Assembly: GCF_011578045.1 (NCBI RefSeq) | Contig: NZ_CP049801.1 | Coordinates: forward strand, 1,612,001-1,676,000 | Reading direction: 5' to 3' | From: Acinetobacter shaoyimingii | GTDB lineage: Bacteria; Pseudomonadota; Gammaproteobacteria; Pseudomonadales; Moraxellaceae | Length of the DNA stretch: 64,000 nt | Shown here: in pieces, positions 25,847 through 34,933 of the stretch | Numbering within the stretch: the first letter of the stretch is position 1 | Layout: each line of letters starts with the position of its first letter | The notes under the pieces: model-generated | The model's input: only the letters and a program-made list of their open reading frames with translations | What the model was told of the DNA's origin: nothing | Databases searched by the model: none | Position numbers and translations under genes: made by a program

Positions 25847-26252
25847 AGATCAAACAGGAATATGGGCAAATTTGGAATCATTGATCAATTCAATTCCAGA
25901 AGACAGTATTGCAATCACAGTCTATATTCTTGGTAGTTTGATTATTCTATGGTGCTGGTATGGTATTGCAAAGCGCTTACCAGCACTTTTAGGCTCAATC
26001 ACATGGATTATTATCTTTGCTATTTTATTAACACCGACCATTTCTGCTGGGCCGAACTCGGGAATTGCGCCTGCATTTTTTGGCTTGGTTTTTGGTGTCC
26101 TGACCAAAGATAGTACTTTGGTCTGGTCAAATTTATCGCTTATTTCTTTTGTGATTGGGCTTGCTATGGTAGTCGGATATTTCTGGTCTAAGTTTAAAGT
26201 AAGTAAACCAGCTCAATCGATTAAAGTTGAAAAGAAAACATCCCCACTTTAA
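25836..26252 (+). CDS. Unknown small membrane protein upstream of MoxR
   Basis: A 138-residue protein with three or four hydrophobic segments (about 25-42, 47-65, 74-92 and 100-118) and a basic C-terminal tail. I do not recognise a family. The start is GTG at 25836, or the next GTG at 25839, with AGAGGG just before it inside ycgL, so translation is probably coupled to ycgL. It precedes the MoxR gene by 20 bases and may be part of the same transcript. Confidence 0.7.
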   Translation: MVREDQTGIWANLESLINSIPEDSIAITVYILGSLIILWCWYGIAKRLPALLGSITWIIIFAILLTPTISAGPNSGIAPAFFGLVFGVLTKDSTLVWSNLSLISFVIGLAMVVGYFWSKFKVSKPAQSIKVEKKTSPL

Positions 26253-26272
26253 ATAAAAATTAAGGTTTCATC

Positions 26273-27124
26273 ATGTCAACTGATGTTCAACAATTTACAG
26301 GTACAGCGCAGTACATTGCTACGGATAGTTTAAAACTTGCTGTAAAAGCAGCACGTGCATTACAAAAGCCACTTTTAGTCAAAGGTGAGCCAGGTACAGG
26401 AAAAACCTTACTGGCTGAGCAAGTTGCACAAAGTTTAGGTCTTAAACTCATTACATGGCACATCAAATCGACGACTAAAGCGCAACAAGGTTTGTATGAA
26501 TATGATGCTGTATCTCGTTTACGTGATAGCCAGTTGGGTGATGAGCGTGTATATGACATCAGTAATTACATCAAGCCGGGTAAATTGTGGGAAGCATTTA
26601 CCAGTGAAGAGCGTTGTGTATTGTTGATTGATGAAATTGATAAAGCTGATATTGAGTTCCCGAACGACTTGTTGCATGAATTAGATAAGATGTCATTCTT
26701 TGTCTATGAAACAAGTGAAACCATTACGGCGACTCAACGTCCAATCGTCATTATTACCTCAAATAATGAAAAAGAACTTCCAGATGCGTTCTTACGCCGT
26801 TGTTTCTTCCATTATATCGAGTTCCCAGATGAAGCCACCATGCGTGAAATTATCGCGGTGCATTTCCCGAATATTTCCAATTCATTGGTGAGTGAAGCAT
26901 TGCAAGTCTTCTTCAAACTTCGTCAAGTTCCGGGCTTAAAGAAACCACCTTCAACTTCAGAACTAATAGATTGGTTAAGTTTGCTCATGGCAGATGATTT
27001 GCCTGAAGATATTTTGCGTAATCACGATAAATCGAAAGCGATTCCGCCTTTGTACGGGGCTTTAATTAAAAATGAACAAGATGTGCAGTTGCTTGAACGT
27101 CTAGCATTCATGTCACGTCGTTGA
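26273..27124 (+). CDS. MoxR-family AAA+ ATPase
   Basis: A 283-residue AAA+ ATPase of the MoxR group, chaperone-like enzymes that work with VWA-domain partners in assembling protein or cofactor complexes. KGEPGTGKTLLAEQ is Walker A, CVLLIDEIDKAD is Walker B, and ITSNNEKELPDAFLRRC contains sensor 1 and the arginine finger. The VWA gene follows 13 bases later, the classic pairing. The client in this organism is unknown. Confidence 0.92.
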   Translation: MSTDVQQFTGTAQYIATDSLKLAVKAARALQKPLLVKGEPGTGKTLLAEQVAQSLGLKLITWHIKSTTKAQQGLYEYDAVSRLRDSQLGDERVYDISNYIKPGKLWEAFTSEERCVLLIDEIDKADIEFPNDLLHELDKMSFFVYETSETITATQRPIVIITSNNEKELPDAFLRRCFFHYIEFPDEATMREIIAVHFPNISNSLVSEALQVFFKLRQVPGLKKPPSTSELIDWLSLLMADDLPEDILRNHDKSKAIPPLYGALIKNEQDVQLLERLAFMSRR

Positions 27125-27137
27125 TAGGTGATCGCCC

Positions 27138-28325
27138 ATGTTTGTGCGATTATTTTATACCTTAAGAAAATACGGGATACCCGTTACTACACGTGAACTG
27201 ATTGATCTAAATCAAGCAATTAGTCAAGGTCTGGTTTTTGCCGATCAAGATGATTTTTATCAGCTTGTTAAAACGGTCATGATCAAAGACGAACGTTACT
27301 TTGATAAATATGATCGTGCTATGAAAGATTATTTTCAAGGCATACATACTTTTGATTTGGATGATCTGCTCAGTAAAGTCAGTCAATTGCCTAAAGATTG
27401 GTTTGATTTAGAGTTACTTGAAAAACATTTGACACCAGAGCAGCGTGAAGCGCTGCAAAAGGCAGGCTCACTTGAAGAGCTGATGAAAATGCTTGAAGAG
27501 CGCTTACGTGAGCAACATAAAAAACATCAGGGTGGCAACCGTATGGTGGGCACAGGTGGAACTTCACCTTTTGGTGCTTATGGGGATCATCCTGAAGGGG
27601 TTCGTATTGGTGGTCCTGGGCGAAAACGCTCTGCTGTTAAAGTTTGGGAACAACGTAAGTATCAAAATTTAGACGACGATCAGATTTTGGGAACACGTCA
27701 AATGCAATTGGCACTACGTCGATTGCGTAAATTTGCTCGTCAAGGCGCAGCCGAAGAGTTAGACATCAATCAAACGATTCGAGAAACGGCAAAACAAGGC
27801 ATTTTGGATGTACAAATGGTGCCTGAACGTCGTAATCGTATTAAAGTACTGATGCTTTTTGATGTCGGTGGTTCGATGGATGCCTATATTGCACAGTGTG
27901 AAAAATTATTTAGTGCGGCTAAAACTGAGTTCAAAACCTTAGAGTATTTCTATTTTCATAACTGTCTGTACGACTATGTCTGGAAAGACAACCATCGCCG
28001 TACTTCCACAAAAATGAACACGCAAGATTTATTCAATACCTATGGTAAAGACTATCGAGTGATTGTGGTTGGAGATGCCAGTATGGCACCATATGAGCTT
28101 CGTTCTGTAGGTGGGTCTGTCGAATATATGAATGAAGAGGCAGGTGAAGTTTGGTTGCGACGTTTGCGACAGCATTATGAAAAAACCGCTTGGCTTAATC
28201 CAGAATCAGAAGGTTATTGGAACTATACTCAGACCATAGGGCTCATTAAGCAACTATTTGAAGATCATATGTACCCGATGAGTCTTAAGGGTATTGAAGA
28301 TATGACTAAATATCTAAGTCGTTGA
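27138..28325 (+). CDS. VWA domain protein, CoxE-like, partner of MoxR
   Basis: A 395-residue protein of the CoxE-like von Willebrand A family. The N-terminal half (FFYTLRKYGIPVTTRELIDL onwards) is the helical region of the family. The VWA domain starts near residue 230, with LMLFDVGGSMDAY carrying the D-x-G-x-S metal-ion (MIDAS) motif. It lies directly after the MoxR gene. These pairs are thought to form a cytoplasmic ATPase-adaptor machine. A glycine-rich linker lies at about residues 133-160. Confidence 0.9.
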   Translation: MFVRLFYTLRKYGIPVTTRELIDLNQAISQGLVFADQDDFYQLVKTVMIKDERYFDKYDRAMKDYFQGIHTFDLDDLLSKVSQLPKDWFDLELLEKHLTPEQREALQKAGSLEELMKMLEERLREQHKKHQGGNRMVGTGGTSPFGAYGDHPEGVRIGGPGRKRSAVKVWEQRKYQNLDDDQILGTRQMQLALRRLRKFARQGAAEELDINQTIRETAKQGILDVQMVPERRNRIKVLMLFDVGGSMDAYIAQCEKLFSAAKTEFKTLEYFYFHNCLYDYVWKDNHRRTSTKMNTQDLFNTYGKDYRVIVVGDASMAPYELRSVGGSVEYMNEEAGEVWLRRLRQHYEKTAWLNPESEGYWNYTQTIGLIKQLFEDHMYPMSLKGIEDMTKYLSR

Positions 28326-28436
28326 GTTGTTATTTATCTAAGCTATTCACAGAAATTACCAACTGCTTATTGCTGATGTATATTCATAGGGTGATGAAAC
28401 ATCGTAATAACTCATTTTATGTCCAGGGGATCAATT

Positions 28437-29645
28437 ATGGATCATCAAATTAATGGCATTGCACTACCCAATGAAGATGGTTTCTTTGGTGAATATGGTG
28501 GTCAATTTATTCCTCCACATTTAAAAGAGGCAATGGATGCGATTAATGTGGCTTATGAAGAAATTCGTCATACAGAAGAATTTCAAAATGAGTTGTCAGA
28601 GCTATTTGCACATTATGTTGGTCGTCCTAGTCCATTATTTCATGCCAAACGGTTGTCTGAACAATTGGGTGGAGCGCAGATCTATTTAAAACGTGAAGAT
28701 TTAAACCATACTGGCGCACATAAAATTAACCATTGTTTAGGCGAAGCTTTGCTTGCTAAATATATGGGGAAAAAGAAAGTGATTGCTGAAACAGGTGCAG
28801 GCCAACATGGCGTGGCTTTGGCAACAGCATGTGCACTTGTTGGTATTCCATGTGAAATTCATATGGGACAAGTCGATATTGAAAAAGAACATCCTAATGT
28901 CGTGAAAATGAAAATTTTGGGTGCGAATTTGATTTCAGTGACACGTGGTACAGCAACCTTAAAAGATGCAGTCGATAGTGCTTTTGAAGAATATTTAAAA
29001 GACCCAGATCAATTTATCTATGCGATTGGTTCTGTGGTAGGTCCACATCCATTCCCAAAAATGGTACGTGATTTCCAAGCGATTATTGGCACAGAAATTA
29101 AAGCCCAAACCCAAGACCGTTTTGGGTCAAACCCAGACTATGTGGTGGCGTGTGTAGGTGGTGGTTCAAATGCCATGGGTGCATTCACGGCATTTTTGAA
29201 TGATGCTGATGTGAAACTGGTAGGCGTTGAACCTGCGGGGCATGGTTTAGATACCAATCAACATTCAGCGACTTTAACGTTGGGCAAACCAAGTCAACTT
29301 CATGGTATGGCATGTTATGTCCTAGAAGATGAAAATGGTGAGCCATTGCCAGTACATTCCATTGCTTCTGGTCTAGATTACCCAGGGGTTGGACCACAAC
29401 ATAGCTTCTTAAAAGATTTAGGTCGTGTGGAATATAGCACGGCAACAGACAAAGAATGTTTAGATGCCTTTATGACGTTGTCTCGTGTTGAGGGCATTGT
29501 TCCAGCATTGGAAAGTTCTCATGCTGTGGCTTGGGCAATTCGTGAAGCACCGAAACTAGCTAAAGACATTAAAATTGTGGTGAATTTGTCTGGTCGTGGT
29601 GACAAAGACTCAGACTATGTAGCTGAAAAATTAGGATTAAATTAA
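28437..29645 (+). CDS. trpB: Tryptophan synthase beta chain, not linked to trpA
   Basis: A 402-residue PLP enzyme of the TrpB family, which condenses indole and serine. [10 protein letters not shown] opens the family, [15 protein letters not shown] holds the PLP lysine (K96), [11 protein letters not shown] the catalytic glutamate, and [12 protein letters not shown] binds the PLP phosphate. GGGG at 28425-28428 fits the ATG at 28437 better than the one at 28419. Several normally conserved positions differ ([28 protein letters not shown]). No trpA or trpF is adjacent, so it may be a second beta chain with its own role. Confidence 0.88.
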   Translation: MDHQINGIALPNEDGFFGEYGGQFIPPHLKEAMDAINVAYEEIRHTEEFQNELSELFAHYVGRPSPLFHAKRLSEQLGGAQIYLKREDLNHTGAHKINHCLGEALLAKYMGKKKVIAETGAGQHGVALATACALVGIPCEIHMGQVDIEKEHPNVVKMKILGANLISVTRGTATLKDAVDSAFEEYLKDPDQFIYAIGSVVGPHPFPKMVRDFQAIIGTEIKAQTQDRFGSNPDYVVACVGGGSNAMGAFTAFLNDADVKLVGVEPAGHGLDTNQHSATLTLGKPSQLHGMACYVLEDENGEPLPVHSIASGLDYPGVGPQHSFLKDLGRVEYSTATDKECLDAFMTLSRVEGIVPALESSHAVAWAIREAPKLAKDIKIVVNLSGRGDKDSDYVAEKLGLN

Positions 29646-29663
29646 TTTAATTCTGATTTATAT

Positions 29664-29692
29664 AAAAACCCAGTCTTTGTGCTGGGTTTTTT
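29664..29692 (+). terminator. Terminator after trpB
   Basis: AAAAACCCAG (29664-29673), 8-base loop, CTGGGTTTTTT (29682-29692). Confidence 0.85.
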
Positions 29693-29874
29693 AATAAAAG
29701 TTGTTTTAAACAATTAAGTAGAAAAAATTAATAATAAGTAAAAACATGTGAATATTATATGGAAAAGTGTATCAATAAAATTTTATTTTATTTAGCTAAA
29801 CTATAGTGGCTGGGCAGTTTTTATTCTGCATATAAAACTTGAGTAATAATAATATCACTTTATAAGGTCACATA

Positions 29875-31062
29875 ATGAATAAATTCATCTATATAAGTTC
29901 AGCATTGCTGTGTCTGTCTATTGGACAAGCCACTTACGCGACAAATGAACCCAATCACATATCAGCATCAAATGAAAACAATGTGAAAAATCCAATTTTG
30001 CTTGGTGCATTAAATACAATTATAACAACTGCTCAGGCAGTTCAGTTATGGAGTGAAGAGAGTGCACCAGACGTTTCACCTGCCTGTGAAGTCGTTGGTC
30101 AACCTAATAATAGATTGCGTAGCCGTAATTCATTTTGTCAGAATTTTGATAAAACGTTGGATCTTTATGATGAACAGGGTGCTTATGTAAATACAGCACA
30201 CGTCATTGGTTATGCTTATACAGATGATGACCAACCGACAAATACGCTTGATTGGCCATTAAAATTCAAATTTAGAACAACCTATACAAATCCTGCTGGA
30301 CCTCTTGCTCAAATTTCTCCATTTTTAGAATGCGGCACTGCTGATAATGATAATCTTTGCACGACTTTGGTTCGATCTACGACAATTCTTAACCCCGGTT
30401 TATCTGGTGAAATTCAAGTGGTAACACGTTTAAATATGCGAGGGCTGAATAAGTATACTTTTGACACTATGGAGTTACGTGCCAATTACAGTGTACTGAG
30501 TCAACCTGTTGAAGCTAGTACACATTATCTGATTGATAGTAATATTCCAGCGTTGCGTTGTGATGTAAATTTAGCGCGTTCGAATTCTAAAGGTTGTATT
30601 TTTGAAGAAGCGCCTGCTGTACTGACGCGTATTAGCATTTATGATCCAGATGTAGATGAGTCTGCATTACACATTCGAGATGCATTGGCTTCAGGCAAAC
30701 CTGGTCTTTATGTATCAGAGGATTATAACATTCAGCCTAATTGGCAATCCAGTCCTCTAACTCGCTTACGTGATATATCTGCACGTACTCAAAATCGAAA
30801 GTACTCACTGGACAAATGTTTAGCACAATACAACTCATATAGCCCAACTTGTGCACCTAGTGGTGATCCTGAAGACCCTGAAGTGAACTGCGATTGTGAT
30901 GAATATCCATTTGCGGCAACAAATGAGGGCGGTGAATCTTCAGATGCATCCGTGAGAAAAATTGACCCGAGTGACAATAGACGTGCTGGTGCTTATTTAG
31001 GTGCTTTCTTTACACAGCAGCGTGTTATAGATGGTGAAAAATTTTATATCAAAGTAGAATAA
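29875..31062 (+). CDS. Secreted deoxyribonuclease, NucA/NucB domain
   Basis: A 395-residue exported protein. The signal peptide ends near GQATYA. The last 57 residues match the catalytic core of Bacillus NucA/NucB as I remember it: CDCDEYPFAATNEGG, then SVRKIDPSDNRRAGAYLG, corresponding to the Bacillus D-x-D-E-W-P-x-A-x(3)-E-G-G and P-S-D-N-R-x-A-G motifs. The large middle part (about residues 40-330) has no family I know and holds several cysteines that suggest disulfides. It is expected to cut extracellular DNA. A MoeA-like gene follows, separated by a 9-bp hairpin. Confidence 0.85.
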   Translation: MNKFIYISSALLCLSIGQATYATNEPNHISASNENNVKNPILLGALNTIITTAQAVQLWSEESAPDVSPACEVVGQPNNRLRSRNSFCQNFDKTLDLYDEQGAYVNTAHVIGYAYTDDDQPTNTLDWPLKFKFRTTYTNPAGPLAQISPFLECGTADNDNLCTTLVRSTTILNPGLSGEIQVVTRLNMRGLNKYTFDTMELRANYSVLSQPVEASTHYLIDSNIPALRCDVNLARSNSKGCIFEEAPAVLTRISIYDPDVDESALHIRDALASGKPGLYVSEDYNIQPNWQSSPLTRLRDISARTQNRKYSLDKCLAQYNSYSPTCAPSGDPEDPEVNCDCDEYPFAATNEGGESSDASVRKIDPSDNRRAGAYLGAFFTQQRVIDGEKFYIKVE

Positions 31063-31078
31063 ATTTTTAATTTTTTGG

Positions 31079-31106
31079 CTGAAGACGTCGAATCATGCGT
31101 CTTCAG
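31079..31106 (+). other. Inverted repeat between the nuclease and MoeA-like genes
   Basis: CTGAAGACG (31079-31087) and CGTCTTCAG (31098-31106) form a perfect 9-bp stem with a 10-base loop. There is no T run after it. It could reduce read-through, stabilise the nuclease mRNA or be a protein-binding dyad. Confidence 0.6.
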
Positions 31107-31122
31107 TACCTTTGGTTATGAT

Positions 31123-32559
31123 ATGAATATAAAAAACGAAAAATTCATGGCAGAAATATATTTACAATGCAGATCATTTGTAAAAAATATGCCAAATCCT
31201 AGACATACAGAAGTTATCCCTTTGGAACAGGCACTTGGACGACGTTTGGCAGAGGATGTCTTTGCACAGACTGAATATCCAAATATTGCTTTGTCAGCTG
31301 TAGCGGGTAGTATGCTGATGCTTAAAGAAAATATAACGAATGTAGAGCATTATCAAACTCTCCTTCATTCAAGACCATCAGTAGATTGGAATGTGCTCAA
31401 TTGGGGCGGGAATCCTTATAAAATTGAAGCAGAAGGCGAATATAAGTTGCCGACAGATATTTATATGCCGATTGGACGTATTGCGAATACTGTAATCTCA
31501 AAACAACAAGAGTCACCTTGGCTCGATGCAAGTTTGGGCACCAATGAAAATTTAGATCCTTTAGAAGAAATAAGAATAGGGTCTGGATTGATTGAGGTGG
31601 GCTCAGACTATAAAGCAAATGATTTGATTTTAAAGCGTGAAGAAATGATCACTGCCTCTAAAAAAGCGTTGTTGAGACAAGCTGATGTAAAAGAGGTCAC
31701 GGTATTTAAAAAGGTGAGAGTTGCAATTGCTCTTGTTGATTATGACTTAGAGGAAACAAATAAAGACATTGAGTTGGAATATGTTCAAGATTGTTTAAGC
31801 ACTTGGGGGTTCGACTATGACGTTTTTAAAATAAAGCCTTTTAAACGACAAATTCCGCAAGGAAAAATAGTGGAAGATGCAGGGATTGCAACGGATTATC
31901 CTGAATTCAAAGAAAAAATTGAACAGCTTACACATGATTATGATTATGTGATTGCTTGTGGTTTAGAAGATAAACAAATTTATGGAAATTTGGGTCTTTT
32001 AGCATCATTTAGAACACTTGCTGATCATGGTTATCCAACTAAGAATCGTTTAGTTGGAAATAGATTTAAAATGATTATAGGCGAAGCGCGAAGTCCGGCG
32101 ATTAAAGAAGACATTAGGCTTTATAATGAAAAGGGTATTCCGCAGGTCACTATTGGGAAGTTGTATCAAGACTTTGGTTTGATTGGTTATATCCCAGGTC
32201 GAACGCTTGATATTATTGTAAACATGCACTTATATATTAAACCGACATTGCTGAGTTTAATTTCAGTAAAAGTTAAAGAACCAGAGTGGAAGGTAGGTAG
32301 ATTGGTTCATGATTATACGCTTAAAAAGAACGATAAATTTACTGAGACAATAATTTGGGCGCATGTTTTGCATGAAGATACCTATGAACTATCTGGACCA
32401 AGAAATGCTGGAATTTATCCAGAATTGACTATCGTAGATATTGAAAAAGAGCGACCAGATTTTCTAAAATTACTGAATCAATGTAATTGTTTTATTCCTG
32501 TTCGTAATAATGAAACAGAATTTAAAAATGGCGATTTCTTCTTTTATTTAGAGATTTAG
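31123..32559 (+). CDS. MoeA-like protein lacking catalytic residues
   Basis: A protein of about 478 residues with the domain order of molybdopterin molybdotransferase MoeA. EVIPLEQALGRRLAEDVFAQ matches MoeA's start, GSDYKANDLILKREEMITAS its G-x-D-x-x-x-G-D region, KKVRVAIALVDYDLEE its fourth strand, and YIPGRTLDIIVNMHLYIKP the late L-P-G-x-P region. The catalytic aspartate of S-A-M-D-G is alanine here (SAVAG, A61), and the GGxSxG loop reads GLEDKQIYG. It is probably inactive in molybdate insertion. ATG 31123 is my choice; a TTG at 31075 would start inside the hairpin, and 31147 is possible. Confidence 0.75.
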   Translation: MNIKNEKFMAEIYLQCRSFVKNMPNPRHTEVIPLEQALGRRLAEDVFAQTEYPNIALSAVAGSMLMLKENITNVEHYQTLLHSRPSVDWNVLNWGGNPYKIEAEGEYKLPTDIYMPIGRIANTVISKQQESPWLDASLGTNENLDPLEEIRIGSGLIEVGSDYKANDLILKREEMITASKKALLRQADVKEVTVFKKVRVAIALVDYDLEETNKDIELEYVQDCLSTWGFDYDVFKIKPFKRQIPQGKIVEDAGIATDYPEFKEKIEQLTHDYDYVIACGLEDKQIYGNLGLLASFRTLADHGYPTKNRLVGNRFKMIIGEARSPAIKEDIRLYNEKGIPQVTIGKLYQDFGLIGYIPGRTLDIIVNMHLYIKPTLLSLISVKVKEPEWKVGRLVHDYTLKKNDKFTETIIWAHVLHEDTYELSGPRNAGIYPELTIVDIEKERPDFLKLLNQCNCFIPVRNNETEFKNGDFFFYLEI

Positions 32560-32600
32560 ATTAAGTCTGTATTTGAAATAGAAAATTTGAACTCGATAAG

Positions 32601-32628
32601 AAAAACCCTCTTCTACTAGAGGGTTTTT
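32601..32628. terminator. Bidirectional terminator, MoeA-like / CBS gene
   Basis: AAAAACCCTCT (32601-32611), loop TCTACT, AGAGGGTTTTT (32618-32628). It is shared by the convergent genes. Confidence 0.88.
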
Positions 32629-32637
32629 AAATGGTGT

Positions 32638-33072
32638 TTAACCAGTTATATATTGCTGTAATTGTTCAATTAATTGTCTCTGGTCTTCCATTGCAGCTTT
32701 CACTAAGTCACCAATGGAAACAAGTCCGACCAATTGTTCATTTTCAACTACAGGTAAGTGGCGAATATGACGATCCGTCATTAAACCTAGACATTCATCT
32801 ACAGTGTTATTCCGACTTACCGTTAGCACTTGACTGGTCATAATTTCCGAAACCGTGGTGTGATCTGAACTACGTTGCATCAACGCAATTTTTCGTGTGT
32901 AATCACGCTCAGAGATAATACCGACAACTTTTCTTTCTTCAGTGGTCACAATAACAGCGCCAATCCCTTTATTGGCCATGACGGAAATAGCATCAAGTAC
33001 AGTTGCATCAGGCGTAATCGTAGAAACTTCATTTGATTTTTTGCTATTTAAAACTTGAGCTACAGTTGTCAT
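32638..33072 (-). CDS. CBS-domain protein
   Basis: A 144-residue protein made of two tandem CBS domains and nothing else. The first runs from about residue 8 (TITPDATVLDAISVMANKGI, then VGIISERDYTRK) and the second from about 75 (VLTVSRNNTVDECLGLMTDR, then LVGLVSIGDLVK). Such proteins sense adenine nucleotides or related ligands, usually acting on a partner that is not evident here. It is a single gene ending at the terminator shared with the MoeA-like gene. Confidence 0.9.
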   Translation of the reverse strand: MTTVAQVLNSKKSNEVSTITPDATVLDAISVMANKGIGAVIVTTEERKVVGIISERDYTRKIALMQRSSDHTTVSEIMTSQVLTVSRNNTVDECLGLMTDRHIRHLPVVENEQLVGLVSIGDLVKAAMEDQRQLIEQLQQYITG

Positions 33073-33204
33073 ATGGAATCCCTCTTATTGTTGTCCTTTA
33101 TCTTTTAAATTAACTGAATTTCAAAAGAATGCAATGTATATTCATATCACAACACTTCAGATTTTAAAACTTGTAATGATTTAAAACGAGCAAGTCACAT
33201 TATT

Positions 33205-33594
33205 TTACGCTTCACGTACATCAAGAACTGAAGGGTGAAAGAAAAAATGATACATCTGATGGGGTGAGAATTGAAAGCGACGACCTTTATGACTAAATAA
33301 AGTCGGAACGACATTAAAGCGCTTTAAGGTCGGCAGTAATGATTCCCTAAAATCTTGCGGTGAGATTTTACGCGCTGAATAACTTGGCCAATGAAGTTTT
33401 GCATATTTATTGGCTTGAGCTGAGCTGATCCAAAATGGGAAAATATTAATTTCATCTTCAGCTTTAATGGCCCAGCCTTTATGCATTGGATTGTATAAGC
33501 CCCAAAGTACACCACCATAAGTCATGGTTTTTAATACAGAAAATTTAAATCTATATTCTTTGTTGATGGGGTGGAATTTTAGATACTTCTTCAT
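33205..33594 (-). CDS. DUF2750 domain protein
   Basis: A 129-residue protein. YRFKFSVLKTMTYGGVLWGLYN, then IFPFWISSAQANKYAKLHWP and DFRESLLPTLKRFNVVPTLF follow the pattern of DUF2750 (R-x-x-F-x(n)-V-W-x-L, L-P-L-W-x(n)-A, F-x(n)-L). Its function is not known. No signal peptide or membrane segment is seen. It lies 132 bases upstream of the CBS gene in the same direction, with no clear operon link. Confidence 0.75.
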   Translation of the reverse strand: MKKYLKFHPINKEYRFKFSVLKTMTYGGVLWGLYNPMHKGWAIKAEDEINIFPFWISSAQANKYAKLHWPSYSARKISPQDFRESLLPTLKRFNVVPTLFSHKGRRFQFSPHQMYHFFFHPSVLDVREA

Positions 33595-33840
33595 TTTTTC
33601 TTTGCTACAGCTTGAAACTAATGACAGATTTATTGTAAACGAGCTTTATTAAAAAACAGTTAAAAATTTGATCTTAAACGTAAGAAAGTATTTGTAATGA
33701 TGAAAGCATGTAAGCTGTGTACATGAATGCGGAGAAAGTTTGAAAAAGCTGTTACTGAGTAGCTTTTGCACAGTGGCAATGTGACTGATCAAACAAGAAA
33801 TGTTGTTTAAATGATGGTGGAGTAAGAATAAGTCAGATAT

Positions 33841-33864
33841 AAAAAAACGCCACCTAAGTGACGT
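33841..33864 (-). terminator. Terminator after the Sel1-like gene
   Basis: ACGCCAC (33848-33854) and GTGACGT (33859-33865) pair with one wobble; on the minus strand the stem is followed by a run of T. Confidence 0.65.
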
Positions 33865-33868
33865 TGTT

Positions 33869-34102
33869 CTATGCTTTCATGGTGGCCATTTTCTGCCAGT
33901 ATTGTGCTTTGATTGAATCTCGTTCTACACGGAAACCTTGATAATAAAGTTCAGCTAAGAACATTGCTGCTTTACCGTGACCCGCACGTGCCACATTTTC
34001 AAGTTCAAGGACCGCATCTGCAAAATTCATTTCAAATTGAATGGTATTTACTGCATTTGAGTAAACATGCTCTAAGTGTTGTGAAGAGCTTTGATTAATC
34101 AT
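33869..34102 (-). CDS. Small Sel1-repeat-like protein
   Basis: A 77-residue protein whose second half, GHGKAAMFLAELYYQGFRVE followed by RDSIKAQYWQKMA, fits one Sel1-like repeat (A-x-x-x-L-G-x-x-Y-x-x-G-x-x-V-x-x-D-x-x-K-A-x-x-W). Sel1 repeats mediate protein contacts. AAGGAG lies well placed before the ATG. A single repeat is unusual; it may dimerise or cap another repeat protein. Cytoplasmic; partner unknown. Confidence 0.78.
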   Translation of the reverse strand: MINQSSSQHLEHVYSNAVNTIQFEMNFADAVLELENVARAGHGKAAMFLAELYYQGFRVERDSIKAQYWQKMATMKA

Positions 34103-34429
34103 ATAAAACTCCTTATTCTAGTTATGATGATTATTACAACTTAAATGACCGCTATAGTGACTCAGATCCAGTGGATCTTATATAAAAGTATCAAAGTATT
34201 ATTAAACTAATATTACAAATTATAGATTTTGTCAACATTTATATTTGAAATTTCAATTAATCTTGAGTAAAAAATATACCAATAGACGGCTATTTTATCT
34301 ACAAAAAAAATGGCGTATAGTAAAACTAATGAATGTTTTTACGAGATTTTAAGCGAGTATGCATCATTATACATAATTTTAAGCGTAAAGGCATAGAAAA
34401 GTAGAACAGTGACATAAGGAGAAACGCGC
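34103..34429. other. Divergent intergenic region, about 330 bases
   Basis: It separates the Sel1-like gene from the 119-residue membrane protein gene and must hold both promoters. It is AT-rich. I see no open frame or hairpin terminator that I can support. Confidence 0.5.
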
Positions 34430-34789
34430 ATGTCAAATACAATAGATGGATTTAATTTTGATTTGCCACCTGTTCAGTCGCAAGTGGCGGCTTTAGCTCA
34501 ACATCACCGCAAATTACTTGATGAGGCAATTTTTCATCAGGAAATACATTTGGGTAACTATTGTTTAGCACAACGCAAACGGGTTTATGATTTCACTCGT
34601 ACTTTAGATCCTGATCAAAAATCAAAATTTTATGATTATTACGATGGTGAGCTAAGAAGAATTGCAGATGATGATGAATTACATCCTCCACATGCCGAAG
34701 CTGGTGTGAGTGTTTTTGCAATTGTACTTGCACTCGGTATTATTGCTGCAATTTTATATTTTTCTTTTATACAGCCGACTGTGTCATAA
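34430..34789 (+). CDS. Unknown tail-anchored membrane protein
   Basis: A 119-residue protein with a mostly charged, helical N-terminal part (about residues 1-88) and one C-terminal membrane segment at about 92-113 (VSVFAIVLALGIIAAILYFS). The arrangement suggests a tail-anchored inner-membrane protein with its bulk in the cytoplasm. A strong ribosome binding site (AAGGAG) is present. I recognise no family. The next gene downstream is also a small single-span protein, but a terminator-like hairpin lies between them. Confidence 0.7.
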   Translation: MSNTIDGFNFDLPPVQSQVAALAQHHRKLLDEAIFHQEIHLGNYCLAQRKRVYDFTRTLDPDQKSKFYDYYDGELRRIADDDELHPPHAEAGVSVFAIVLALGIIAAILYFSFIQPTVS

Positions 34790-34823
34790 ATTTTCTTTTA
34801 TAAACAAAGCGTCAGCTTTATGG

Positions 34824-34857
34824 AATCATGGATGTTTTTTTCATCCATGATTTCTTT
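34824..34857 (+). terminator. Terminator after the tail-anchored protein gene
   Basis: AATCATGGATG (34824-34834), loop of seven T, CATCCATGATT (34842-34852), then TCTTT. Confidence 0.7.
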
Positions 34858-34933
34858 AATATTTATAGACGTTCATTTAATACTGTTTTTTTCTTCAAAG
34901 CGCGATTAAACTACCTTTAATTAGAGGTCGTGC

